Part shown: one piece after another, positions 1 through 7,600 of the stretch
Position numbering within the stretch: the stretch's first letter is position 1
Layout of the letters: every line of letters begins with the position of its first letter
Source: an uncultured Clostridia bacterium
GTDB taxonomy: Bacteria; Bacillota; Clostridia; Lachnospirales; CAG-274
NCBI GenBank assembly: GCA_947589405.1
Contig: CANQBT010000009.1
Span: 1 to 26,629, forward strand
Reading direction: 5' to 3'
Length of the DNA stretch: 26,629 nt
Position numbers and translations under genes: made by a program
Notes under the pieces: model-generated
The model's database searches: none
What the model saw: only the letters and a program-made list of their open reading frames with translations
Told to the model about the DNA's origin: nothing

Positions 1-1067
1 CCTGCAAGACCTTCGACCTCCTCGGTAAAGCAGCCCTGATCGTTTACAAGCTGTATAAAGGGCAGGTCAAAGCGTCTGCCTACTCTGGCGTCGTCTTCAC
101 CAAAGGCAGGAGCAATATGAACTATACCTGTACCGTCTGTAAGAGTTACATAGTCGTCCTCTGTTACGAAGAAGGCTCTCTTATCGGGCTTAGCATAGGG
201 GAAAAGCGGCTCGTAGTCCATACCCACCAGATCCTCGCCCTTGCAGGTCTCTATTACCTCATATTCCTTGACTATATCGTCAAGAAGGGCTTCAGCCATA
301 ATATATATACAGCCGTCGGCAGCCTTTACCTTAGAATAGTTCTCTCTCTTGTTTACGCAAAGGGCAGTATTTGAAGGCAGGGTCCATGGAGTAGTTGTCC
401 ATGCAAGAAAATATGTGTTGTCCTGACCTATTACCTTGAATCTTGCTATACATGATGTTTCCTTTACGTTCTTATAGCCCTGAGCTACCTCGTGTGATGA
501 AAGAGCAGTACCGCAGCGTGGGCAGTAGGGAACGATCTTGTGACCCTTGTAGAGAAGTCCCTTTTCCCATATCTGCTTAAGCGCCCACCACTCTGACTCT
601 ATATAGTCGTTGTGATAGGTAACATAGGGATCGTCCATATCAGCCCAGAAGCCTACTCTGTCGCTCATTTCTCTCCAAAGGCTTTCGTATACGAATACGG
701 AATCCTTACACTTCTTTATAAACGGCTCTACGCCATAGTCCTCTATCTGAGGCTTTCCGCTTATGCCAAGCTGCTTTTCTACCTCCAGCTCAACAGGCAA
801 GCCATGTGTGTCCCAGCCTGCCTTTCTAAGCACCTTATAGCCCTTCATTGTCTTATAACGGGGAATAAGGTCCTTTATAACTCTTGTCAAAATGTGTCCT
901 ATATGGGGCTTGCCGTTTGCAGTAGGAGGACCGTCATAAAATGTGAATACGGGACAGTTCTCTCTTGCCTTTATGGACTGACCGAAAATATCCTTTTCTT
1001 TCCAGAAGCTTAAAATCTCTTTTTCTCTCTCAACGAAATTGAGATTTGTGCTCACCTTATCATACAT
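1..1067 (-). CDS. ileS: isoleucyl-tRNA synthetase, 5' part (runs off the window)
   Basis: Class I synthetase charging tRNA-Ile in the cytoplasm. The ATG at 1067-1065 begins MYDKVSTNLNF and is preceded by AAGGAG at a normal distance. About 355 N-terminal residues are present. The HIGH signature appears as GPPTANGKPHIGH, followed by GWDTHGLPVELEVEKQ, the PYCPRCGT segment and WTTTPWTLPSN at the start of the editing domain. The KMSKS loop and C-terminus lie outside the window. The GPPTANGKPHIGH and GWDTHGLPVELEV wording is that of the eukaryote-like type 2 IleS rather than the E. coli type, which has GWDTHGLPIE. The gene is monocistronic here, with its own promoter and a T-box leader, downstream of glyA. 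Confidence 0.97.
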   Translation of the reverse strand, partial: MYDKVSTNLNFVEREKEILSFWKEKDIFGQSIKARENCPVFTFYDGPPTANGKPHIGHILTRVIKDLIPRYKTMKGYKVLRKAGWDTHGLPVELEVEKQLGISGKPQIEDYGVEPFIKKCKDSVFVYESLWREMSDRVGFWADMDDPYVTYHNDYIESEWWALKQIWEKGLLYKGHKIVPYCPRCGTALSSHEVAQGYKNVKETSCIARFKVIGQDNTYFLAWTTTPWTLPSNTALCVNKRENYSKVKAADGCIYIMAEALLDDIVKEYEVIETCKGEDLVGMDYEPLFPYAKPDKRAFFVTEDDYVTLTDGTGIVHIAPAFGEDDARVGRRFDLPFIQLVNDQGCFTEEVEGLA

Positions 1068-1094
1068 TGGAAAAATTCTCCTTTCTGAATTAAT

Positions 1095-1128
1095 AAAAAA
1101 GCTGCTGTGTCCTACAGGACGCAGCAGC
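1095..1128 (-). terminator. T-box terminator hairpin
   Basis: On the minus strand 13-nt arms (1128-1116 and 1113-1101) pair with one C-A mismatch around a tiny loop, followed by a run of six T. The upstream arm begins at the end of the T-box core (1141-1128), as expected for mutually exclusive terminator and antiterminator folds. Confidence 0.9.
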
Positions 1129-1333
1129 GTGGTACCACCTGAATTGGTATATATAAATATACCCTCTCATTATCCCTTAACGCAGGAAACGTCACAGCCT
1201 ACTTGCCATTGGCTTTCGGTGCGCCACAGTCAAAGTGATATTCACATAAATGCTCATCATCGGCTCTCACCCTTCCCGACTCTCTGTCGAATACGCATAA
1301 ATGCTACTCTCTCTGCTATAGTGTTTAACAATC
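1095..1333 (-). promoter_or_regulatory. T-box leader of ileS (isoleucine specifier AUC)
   Basis: The minus-strand leader ends with the conserved T-box core CAGGTGGTACCACG (1141-1128), followed by a terminator. Upstream is a long stem I region. Near the end of its 3' side the triplet ATC (1239-1237) sits in GAATATCAC, in the place expected for the specifier. AUC matches the gene it precedes. T-box leaders bind uncharged cognate tRNA, which stabilises an antiterminator, so ileS should rise when Ile-tRNA is uncharged. The outer limits are approximate, from the predicted transcription start to the end of the U-run. Confidence 0.93.
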
Positions 1334-1339
1334 TCTATC

Positions 1340-1368
1340 ATTATAATATCTTTTTATTGATTTGTAAA
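1340..1368 (-). promoter_or_regulatory. sigma-A-type promoter of ileS
   Basis: TTTACA (1368-1363), a 17-bp spacer and TATAAT (1345-1340) on the minus strand, between the glyA stop codon and the T-box. Transcription would start near 1333, at the beginning of the leader. Confidence 0.85.
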
Positions 1369-1385
1369 GGGCTAATTTTATTTTT

Positions 1386-2624
1386 TTATGCATACAGAGG
1401 GTACTTGGCTGTAATGGCAGCGACTCTTCTTGCAGCTTCTTCCTTATTTGCTTCATAGTCCTTTGCAACAAGAGTGATAATATCTGCTATTTCAGTCATA
1501 TCCTCCTCAACCATTCCTCTTGTGGTGGCAGCGGGAGTTCCCAGTCTTATACCGCTTGTAACAGATGGTTTTTCGGGATCGAAGGGTATGGCGTTCTTAT
1601 TGCACGTGATACCCACCTCGTCAAGTCTTGTTTCAAGCTCCTTGCCTGTGATACCCATAGGTCTCAGATCCACAAGCATAAGGTGATTGTCAGTACCGCC
1701 TGATACTATATTGAAGCCGTTTTCCATAAGTCTTTCGCTCAGTACCTTTGCATTGGCTACTATCTGCTTTGCATACTCCTTGAACTCAGGCTGAAGAGCC
1801 TCCTTGAAGCATACTGCCTTTGCAGCTATAATGTGCATAAGAGGACCGCCCTGTATGCCCGGGAATATAGCCTTGTCAATAAGCTTTGCATTTTCTTCTT
1901 TACAGAGTATCATACCGCCTCTTGGACCTCTTAATGTCTTGTGAGTGGTAGTCGTAACAAAGTCTGCATAAGGAACAGGACTTGGATGTAAGCCTGCGGC
2001 TACAAGGCCTGCGATATGAGCCATATCTACCATAAGATATGCGCCTACCTCCTTTGCTACCTGACTGAAAAATTCAAAATCTATTATTCTGGAATAAGCT
2101 GAAGCGCCTGCTATTATAAGCTTAGGCTTGCTTTCGTGAGCTATGCGTCTTACCTCGTCATAGTCTATAGTGCCTGTTTCCTCACTTACGCCATAGGGTA
2201 CTATATTGTACTGCTTGCCGCTCATGTTTACAGGTGAGCCATGTGTAAGATGACCGCCGTGAGCCAGATTCATACCCATTACGGTATCGCCGGGCTTAAG
2301 TACCGCAAAGAATACTGCCATATTTGCCTGAGCGCCTGAATGAGGCTGTACATTGGCATGCTCTGCGCCAAAAAGCTCGCAGGCTCTGTCTCTTGCAAGG
2401 TTTTCTGCTATATCCACCTTGTCGCAGCCGCCGTAATATCTCTTTCCCGGATAGCCCTCTGCATACTTGTTTGTAAGAGGTGAACCCATAGCTGCCATAA
2501 CAGCCTTTGAAACAAAGTTCTCAGATGCTATAAGCTCAATATTATTTCTCTGTCTGTTAAGCTCAGCGTCTATAGCTGCCGCTATTTCGGGATCGGTTTT
2601 TTTAATGCTTTCAAAATCGTACAT
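1386..2624 (-). CDS. glyA: serine hydroxymethyltransferase
   Basis: PLP enzyme that interconverts serine plus tetrahydrofolate with glycine plus 5,10-methylene-THF, feeding one-carbon units to purine, thymidylate and methionine synthesis. At 412 residues it is of normal length. It shows the N-terminal ELNRQRNNIELIASEN segment, YYGG near residue 63, the DMAHIAGL segment with Asp200 and His203, and VTTTTHKTLRGPRGG with the Schiff-base lysine at about 229. The ATG is preceded by AGGAGG. The gene has its own promoter, whose -35 box overlaps the stop of the upstream peptidase gene. No terminator is visible before the ileS promoter, so some read-through into the T-box region is possible. Confidence 0.98.
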   Translation of the reverse strand: MYDFESIKKTDPEIAAAIDAELNRQRNNIELIASENFVSKAVMAAMGSPLTNKYAEGYPGKRYYGGCDKVDIAENLARDRACELFGAEHANVQPHSGAQANMAVFFAVLKPGDTVMGMNLAHGGHLTHGSPVNMSGKQYNIVPYGVSEETGTIDYDEVRRIAHESKPKLIIAGASAYSRIIDFEFFSQVAKEVGAYLMVDMAHIAGLVAAGLHPSPVPYADFVTTTTHKTLRGPRGGMILCKEENAKLIDKAIFPGIQGGPLMHIIAAKAVCFKEALQPEFKEYAKQIVANAKVLSERLMENGFNIVSGGTDNHLMLVDLRPMGITGKELETRLDEVGITCNKNAIPFDPEKPSVTSGIRLGTPAATTRGMVEEDMTEIADIITLVAKDYEANKEEAARRVAAITAKYPLYA

Positions 2625-2670
2625 TGTTATCCTCCTGTAGTAAATAGGTTAGAAAAATTAGGTTTATTTT

Positions 2671-2699
2671 AGTTTAATACAAATACACTCCGTTGTCAA
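2671..2699 (-). promoter_or_regulatory. sigma-A-type promoter of glyA
   Basis: Perfect TTGACA (2699-2694), 17-bp spacer, TAAACT (2676-2671; four of six consensus bases). The -35 box overlaps the TGA stop of the upstream S41 peptidase gene at 2698-2696. No purine or glycine riboswitch is evident in the short leader. Confidence 0.7.
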
Positions 2700-3898
2700 T
2701 GTGCTTCCTTCATTTTTTCCACAGCCTTATTAAGTTGCGTGTCATAGTCAATGTTGTATTGGGCTTCTGTCCCCGTCACAACGGGAAGCTCATAGTCCTG
2801 AGAAGCATCCACCTCTATATCAGGCGCAACGCCCTTGCCGTCTATACACACTCCCTTAGGGGTGTAATATCTGGCTGTAGTCAGCTTTACGGCGCTTCCG
2901 TCCGTAAGAGGGAATGTGGTCTGCACAACGCCCTTGCCATATGTATTTTTTCCTATTATGATGCCCTTGCCGGTATCCTTTACTGCGGCAGTCAGAAGCT
3001 CTGAAGCCGAAGCGCTGTTTTCGTTTACAAGCACGGCAAGAGGTATATCTATTTCATTTTTGTCAGACTTGAGATATTCTCTTTTTCCGTTTTTATCCTC
3101 AGTATAGGTTATAGTGCCTTCGGGTATTATCGCATCGGCTATTTTCGCTACTGTTTCAAGGAGACCTCCCGGATTGTCCCTTAGATCTATAATAAGCGAA
3201 GTCATGCCCTTATCCTTGAGCTTTTTATATTCTGCCATATATTGATCGTATGTAACGGATTCAAAACCGCTGAGCTTTATATAGCCTATGTTGCCGTCTA
3301 TAAGAGCCGAAGCGACTGTCGGCTGGTCTATATCCTCTCTTGTTACCTCCACTTCGTAAGCAGAGTTGTCTGAAGCTCTTAAAAGCTTTAGCTTAACGGC
3401 TGTGCCTGCCTTTCCTCTCACCATATCCACAGCGTCGGCATAGTTGTCATAGTTCACCTTTGTACCCTCTACCTCTATAAGCTTATCTCCCGGACCTATG
3501 CCGGACTTTTCGGCAGGGGAGCCTTCGTATACAGTATTTATTATTATACTGTAATCGCTTGAGTCTATTGTCATAAGAGCGCCTATTCCCACATAGTTGC
3601 CTGTAGTCTTTATTTTGTAGTCCTCATAGTCCTCAGCGGAAATATAGGTGGAATACCTGTCTGTGGAATCATAGAGCATACCTAAGTATATTCCCTCAAA
3701 CACCTTGCTTTCATCTATATCGCCTACATAGTTCTTATCCATAATGCCGTATATGGCCTTTGCCTTTGCTTCATAGCCCAGATCCTTTTTTATGTACGCT
3801 CTGTAGCCTGTGTAAATGGCATTAAGCGCCATAGCAAGGGCTGCCAATGTAAGCATGCCGTATAAAAAGCCTTTTTTAAACTCATTGTTCATATACAT
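2696..3898 (-). CDS. S41 family C-terminal processing peptidase (CtpA/CtpB-like)
   Basis: Membrane-anchored serine protease acting outside the membrane. An N-terminal transmembrane helix (about residues 11-32) is followed by a PDZ domain (about 95-180, with GIGPGDKLIEVEG) and the S41 catalytic domain. The nucleophilic serine lies in NENSASASE (about 293-301), with its lysine in GKNTYGKG (about 322). LRDNPGGLL is also typical. The frame opens at 3910, but the GAGG Shine-Dalgarno lies after that codon and fits the ATG at 3898 (MYMNNEF); 3892 is also possible. It follows the MATE gene by 37 nt and probably shares its transcript. In spore formers the relative CtpB cleaves SpoIVFA, but other roles are equally possible. 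The substrate is unknown. Confidence 0.93.
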   Translation of the reverse strand: MYMNNEFKKGFLYGMLTLAALAMALNAIYTGYRAYIKKDLGYEAKAKAIYGIMDKNYVGDIDESKVFEGIYLGMLYDSTDRYSTYISAEDYEDYKIKTTGNYVGIGALMTIDSSDYSIIINTVYEGSPAEKSGIGPGDKLIEVEGTKVNYDNYADAVDMVRGKAGTAVKLKLLRASDNSAYEVEVTREDIDQPTVASALIDGNIGYIKLSGFESVTYDQYMAEYKKLKDKGMTSLIIDLRDNPGGLLETVAKIADAIIPEGTITYTEDKNGKREYLKSDKNEIDIPLAVLVNENSASASELLTAAVKDTGKGIIIGKNTYGKGVVQTTFPLTDGSAVKLTTARYYTPKGVCIDGKGVAPDIEVDASQDYELPVVTGTEAQYNIDYDTQLNKAVEKMKEAH

Positions 3899-3935
3899 AC
3901 ACCGCCTCATTTAAAATTCTATGCGAAAATAAAAG

Positions 3936-5276
3936 CTATATAACTGTGTTTGCCCACTTTTTCTTCATGACTCTGGCTTCGCTGAATATAAGCTTGAAAA
4001 ACTCCTCTGAATATACCATAGCATATGTTATATATATGGGAAGCCCCAGTATTTTAGAGCCAAGAAACGCCATAGGCACGCCTATGAGCCATACGCTTGC
4101 TGTATCGGTTATAAGACCGAAGAGAGTATCTCCGCCATTTCTGAGTATACCCACTATGTTTATGTAGTTAAGATTCTTAACGGTAAGTCCCACAGCAACG
4201 ATATATACCATGTAAAGAGCATATTTCTGTCCCATCTCGTCTATGTCGAAAAAGCTTATTATAAAAGGCGCCAAAAGAGCAAGTATTATTCCTGAGATCA
4301 CCGAAAATATAACTGTCAGCCCTGTGGATTTAAAGGCGTAGTCTATAGCTCTTTCATTATCTCCCGCACCTAACGTATTGCTTATTATGATACCGCAGGC
4401 AGCGCCTATGCCAAAGCCGGATACCACAAAGAGATTCTGCACAGAGCCTGCCACCTGTACGGCAGCCTGTGACTGAGTACCGCTGTATTTATAGGCTATG
4501 TTGTAAATAGTAGTGCCTAACGCCCATATAAATTCGTTGAAAAGCACGGGAGTTGCCACTATTGCATATTTGGACAAGAATTTTCTGTCCCATTTTACAT
4601 AGTCGGATATTCTTGGCGCAAGCACAGGTATTTTTCTTATTACTATAAGTGTCAGCTGTACGGTGACCTCTATGAATCTAGCGCAGAGAGTACCTAAGGC
4701 GGCTCCTCTTACGCCCATATGCATACCGAATATGAATATAGAGTTGAAAACTATATTGGATAAAAGAGATAAAAGCGTTGTGAACATAGGCTGCTTTGCT
4801 TCGCCTATTGCCTTTAGAGAAGCGTTTACGGTCGTGGTAAAGGCAGTTATAAAATAGCTGAAGCCTATTATTTTCAAATAGCCCATTCCCAGCTCTATTA
4901 CTTGGTTATCCCGAGAGTATATGTGCATAATGGTCTGCGGAAATACCCGTGTACCCATAAAAAATACGAATGCGGCAAGTTCGGATATAATAAGACCTAT
5001 GCCAAGCACCTTTCTGACGCCCTTTATATCACCGCTTCCCCAGTACTGTCCCATAAATATGGAGGCGCCGCTTGAAACTCCAAAGCATATGAGCACAAAA
5101 AGAAAAAACACCTGATTGCTCAGACCTACAGCCGTAACGCTGGCAGCGCCAAGCTTGCCTGTCATGAACGTATCCATTATATTTATGAGGGAGTTGATAA
5201 GCTCATTAAGCATAATAGGTATGGCAAGACCTGTTATATTCCTAAGAAAAACCTTATCTCCGAATAATTTCTTCAT
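3936..5276 (-). CDS. MATE family efflux transporter
   Basis: Multidrug and toxic compound extrusion permease of 446 residues with about twelve hydrophobic helices in two similar halves. The N-terminal segment FLRNITGLAIPIMLNELIN, the first-helix PIM and the central repeat of the pattern around 235-265 (ATPVLFNEFIWALG) are typical of MatE domains. It probably exports cationic drugs or metabolites in exchange for Na+ or H+; the substrate cannot be read. The start ATG lies 13 nt from its AAGGAG, longer than usual, and an in-frame TGA between them excludes an earlier start. It is divergent from the reductase at 5389 and lies upstream of the S41 peptidase gene. Confidence 0.94.
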   Translation of the reverse strand: MKKLFGDKVFLRNITGLAIPIMLNELINSLINIMDTFMTGKLGAASVTAVGLSNQVFFLFVLICFGVSSGASIFMGQYWGSGDIKGVRKVLGIGLIISELAAFVFFMGTRVFPQTIMHIYSRDNQVIELGMGYLKIIGFSYFITAFTTTVNASLKAIGEAKQPMFTTLLSLLSNIVFNSIFIFGMHMGVRGAALGTLCARFIEVTVQLTLIVIRKIPVLAPRISDYVKWDRKFLSKYAIVATPVLFNEFIWALGTTIYNIAYKYSGTQSQAAVQVAGSVQNLFVVSGFGIGAACGIIISNTLGAGDNERAIDYAFKSTGLTVIFSVISGIILALLAPFIISFFDIDEMGQKYALYMVYIVAVGLTVKNLNYINIVGILRNGGDTLFGLITDTASVWLIGVPMAFLGSKILGLPIYITYAMVYSEEFFKLIFSEARVMKKKWANTVI

Positions 5277-5293
5277 TATTTTTCAAATTCTCC

Positions 5294-5322
5294 TTGCAAT
5301 AAATATCATACTAGGATATGAT
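5294..5322 (+). promoter_or_regulatory. candidate promoter of the short-chain reductase
   Basis: TTGCAA (5294-5299), 17-bp spacer, TATGAT (5317-5322) on the plus strand. The start would be near 5329, 60 nt before the ATG. The -10 coincides with that of the opposing MATE promoter. Confidence 0.55.
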
Positions 5323-5323
5323 A
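5304..5323. promoter_or_regulatory. palindrome over the shared -10 region (possible operator)
   Basis: Arms TATCATA (5304-5310) and TATGATA (5317-5323) are separated by CTAGGA. The 20-bp dyad lies where the two opposing promoters share their -10 boxes. A dimeric repressor is one reading; chance dyads in AT-rich DNA are the alternative. Confidence 0.4.
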
Positions 5324-5346
5324 ACATTATAAGGAAATATTTTCAA
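5318..5346 (-). promoter_or_regulatory. candidate promoter of the MATE gene
   Basis: TTGAAA (5346-5341), 17-bp spacer, TATCAT (5323-5318) on the minus strand. The start would be near 5311. It is read from the same DNA as the plus-strand promoter at 5294-5322. Confidence 0.5.
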
Positions 5347-5388
5347 CAGAATTAATGAAAAAATAATAAAAAAAGCGGAGGTGTAAAT

Positions 5389-6126
5389 ATGTTAGGCAAC
5401 AAAACAGTATTTGTGACAGGCTCGTCCAGAGGAATAGGAAAGGCTGTTGCGGCTCTCTTTGCGGCAGAGGGCTACAACGTTGCGATAATGTGCAAAAGCT
5501 CTACAAGAGAGCTGGAGGCCACCTACAAGGAGCTTACTGCCTATACGCCGGATATACTGGCTCTTCAAGGAGATCTGTCCGACTATACGATAGCTTCCTC
5601 TGCCGTAAGCAAGATAATAAACAAATTCGGCGGTATAGACGTGCTTGTGAACAACGCAGGCATATCATATATAGGACTTTTCAACACCATGAAGCCTCAG
5701 AACTGGAAAAATATAATAGACAACAACCTTTACTCTGCCATAAACTGCACTCATCTTGTGCTTCAGGATATGATAAAGGAGCATAGGGGAAATATTATAA
5801 ATATTTCATCTATGTGGGGACAGACAGGGGCTTCCTGCGAAGCGATATATTCTGCAACAAAGGGCGCTCTTAACGCCTTTACCCGCTCTCTGGCAAAGGA
5901 GCTTGCCCCAAGCAGGATAAGGGTAAACGCCATTGCCTGCGGCGTGATAGATACCAAAATGAACAGTCACCTTACAGTTGAGGAAAAATACGACCTTATG
6001 GAAAAGATACCTATGGGACGTTTCGGAACGCCTGAAGAGGTGGCAAAGCTTGTGCTTTTCTTAGCTGAAAAGGATAGCTCATACATGACCGGGCAGGTAA
6101 TAAACCTTGACGGCGGTATGATATAA
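5389..6126 (+). CDS. ymfI: SDR family reductase, probably EF-P 5-aminopentanone reductase (YmfI-like)
   Basis: Classical short-chain dehydrogenase/reductase of 245 residues: NAD(P)-binding TGSSRGIGKAVA at 10-21, LVNNAGISY near 85, catalytic Ser in NISSMWG and YSATK near 154-158, and a C-terminal MTGQVINLDGG. FabG (3-oxoacyl-ACP reductase) has the same plan. The segment SSMWGQTGASCE just before the catalytic Tyr resembles, from memory, B. subtilis YmfI, which reduces 5-aminopentanone on elongation factor P to 5-aminopentanol. That assignment is an inference; FabG-like reductase is the safe call. A GGAGGTG Shine-Dalgarno precedes the ATG. The gene stands alone, without fatty-acid synthesis neighbours, between the MATE gene and a strong terminator. 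Confidence 0.85.
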   Translation: MLGNKTVFVTGSSRGIGKAVAALFAAEGYNVAIMCKSSTRELEATYKELTAYTPDILALQGDLSDYTIASSAVSKIINKFGGIDVLVNNAGISYIGLFNTMKPQNWKNIIDNNLYSAINCTHLVLQDMIKEHRGNIINISSMWGQTGASCEAIYSATKGALNAFTRSLAKELAPSRIRVNAIACGVIDTKMNSHLTVEEKYDLMEKIPMGRFGTPEEVAKLVLFLAEKDSSYMTGQVINLDGGMI

Positions 6127-6132
6127 AGACTA

Positions 6133-6182
6133 AAAAAGCTTTCGCATTAATATCACGTGAGATATTAATGCGAAAGCTTTTT
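6133..6182. terminator. long bidirectional intrinsic terminator
   Basis: Perfect 22-nt arms (6133-6154 and 6161-6182) with a six-base loop. Terminal A and T runs give a U-tract in both directions. It ends the reductase transcript from the left and would stop the ftsW-end of the cell-wall operon from the right, after the hairpin island. Confidence 0.9.
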
Positions 6183-6244
6183 AATTTGCGATTTTTGCTG
6201 ACGTATTTTATTTAAAAACTGTTTAGCATAATATCGACCCTTCC

Positions 6245-6343
6245 ACCATGCTACGCATGGTCCCCCTCCCCCTGGATGCTTGGGCGAGCAGTAAAGCGTA
6301 AGCTTTACGACCAGCCTCGACGCCCTACGGGCTAGGGGAGGCT
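6245..6343. repeat. GC-rich multi-hairpin island, possible dispersed intergenic repeat
   Basis: The gap 6183-6387 holds no gene. Within it a GC-rich block contrasts with AT-rich surroundings. It contains ACCATGC/GCATGGT (6245-6261, loop TAC), GTAAAGC/GCTTTAC (6291-6308, GTAA tetraloop on plus), and AGCCTC/GAGGCT (6313-6343) enclosing GCCC/GGGC (loop TAC). C-rich 6262-6271 could alternatively pair with GGGGAGG at 6335-6341. Compact hairpin blocks like this occur as scattered repeats between genes in gut Firmicutes, but no second copy is seen in this window, so the repeat status is a guess. A structured RNA is the alternative. Confidence 0.4.
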
Positions 6344-6387
6344 AGAGAGAGTAGGAGAAGAGTGCATTATCCAACACACCGACCCTT

Positions 6388-7587
6388 TTACTTACTGTTG
6401 CTGCCGTGATACCTGGATATATTCATAAGCACGCCCATAGAGCCAAGCATCATTACAAGCGACGTACCGCCGTAGCTTATAAAGGGAAGGGGTATTCCCG
6501 TATTGGGGATAGTGTTTGTAACAACGGCAATATTTATAATGACCTGAACGGCTATCATAGTTGTGATACCTGTTGCTATAAGCATAGAAAATGACTCTCT
6601 TGCCTGTCTTATGGCTATGTAAACGCCTCGCCATATAAGCACTATAAATATAGTTATGATAACGGCTGCGCCGAACCAGCCCAACTCCTCGCATATTATG
6701 GCAAATATAATATCATTGTGGGCTTCAGGCATGTAGCCAAGCTTCTGTCTGGACCCGCCTATTCCCAAGCCGAACATGCCTCCGCTGGCAATGGAGTAAA
6801 GTGACTGAAGCACCTGATAGCCCTTTTCGTTTGCCACAGTTTCAGGGTGGAGCCATGCCTGTACTCTATCGCTTCGCCATGAGCCGAATATCATAAATAT
6901 GACAGCGGCAACCCCTAAAAGAGTAGGTGCAAAGAAATATCTGAGCTTAGGCGTATATACAAAAAGCATTACCATGCTTATGGCGCCCATTACAATGGCG
7001 GTACTAAGGTTTTCAAAGGCTACAAGAGCACAGGGTATACCCATTATCACAATATATTTTGCAAAGCTCTTCCACGAATCAAATATTTTGTTGTCTTTGG
7101 TAAGCAGAGTTGCCAATGTAAGTATAAGAACTATTTTGGCTATTTCCGAAGGCTGAAATTCAAAGCCTCCTATGCCAAGCCATCTCTTGGCGCCGTTGTG
7201 CTCTATTCCCAAAGGCGTAAGCACAAGCACAAGAAGAATGCATGAGAACAAATAGGAAGGACGCACGAACCTTTTAAGAAGCTCATGGGGAAATTTGCTG
7301 GCAATAAACATGGTTACAAAGCCGGCAGCCGAAAATACCAGCTCTTTTTTAAGATAGGTATACATATCGCCGTTTCCTCTGCCTGCCGTATAGTAGCTGG
7401 AGCTGAATACCATAACTATGCCAAAGCCTACAAGAAGTATAACGCAAAGAAGTATTATATAATCTATTTCTCCTATAAATATTCTTTTTTTCTTTTTAGG
7501 CTTCATCTCATACTGCATTGTGCCGTAGGATGAAGAATAATTACTGCGTTCCCGCTGTAATGAAGGAAGGTTGTACCTGTTGCTCAT
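6388..7587 (-). CDS. ftsW: SEDS peptidoglycan glycosyltransferase FtsW/SpoVE
   Basis: Polytopic membrane enzyme that polymerises lipid II glycan strands with a class B PBP partner. The 399 residues have a basic cytoplasmic tail (about 1-40, KPKKKKR), roughly ten membrane helices, GAKRWLGIGGFEFQPSE near 132-148, EAHNDIIFAIICEELG with the conserved Asp (the usual wording is AHTDFIF), and the C-terminal PNTGIPLPFISYGGTS. Position after murD matches B. subtilis spoVE, so it could serve the spore cortex with SpoVD, vegetative division with PBP2B, or both. Only one SEDS gene is in the window. AGGTG precedes the ATG, 13 nt after the murD stop. It is the last gene of the cluster; murG is not next. 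Confidence 0.96.
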   Translation of the reverse strand: MSNRYNLPSLQRERSNYSSSYGTMQYEMKPKKKKRIFIGEIDYIILLCVILLVGFGIVMVFSSSYYTAGRGNGDMYTYLKKELVFSAAGFVTMFIASKFPHELLKRFVRPSYLFSCILLVLVLTPLGIEHNGAKRWLGIGGFEFQPSEIAKIVLILTLATLLTKDNKIFDSWKSFAKYIVIMGIPCALVAFENLSTAIVMGAISMVMLFVYTPKLRYFFAPTLLGVAAVIFMIFGSWRSDRVQAWLHPETVANEKGYQVLQSLYSIASGGMFGLGIGGSRQKLGYMPEAHNDIIFAIICEELGWFGAAVIITIFIVLIWRGVYIAIRQARESFSMLIATGITTMIAVQVIINIAVVTNTIPNTGIPLPFISYGGTSLVMMLGSMGVLMNISRYHGSNSK

Positions 7588-7600
7588 AATGCATCACCTA

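Noticed and set aside
117..1013. Plus-strand ORFs across 1-1070
   Set aside because: They are antisense shadows of ileS: the minus frame gives a clean IleS with all N-terminal motifs and a ribosome site.
1244..1313. Direct repeat of AGCATTTATG in the ileS leader
   Set aside because: Both copies fall in the T-box stem I region and are most simply part of its fold.
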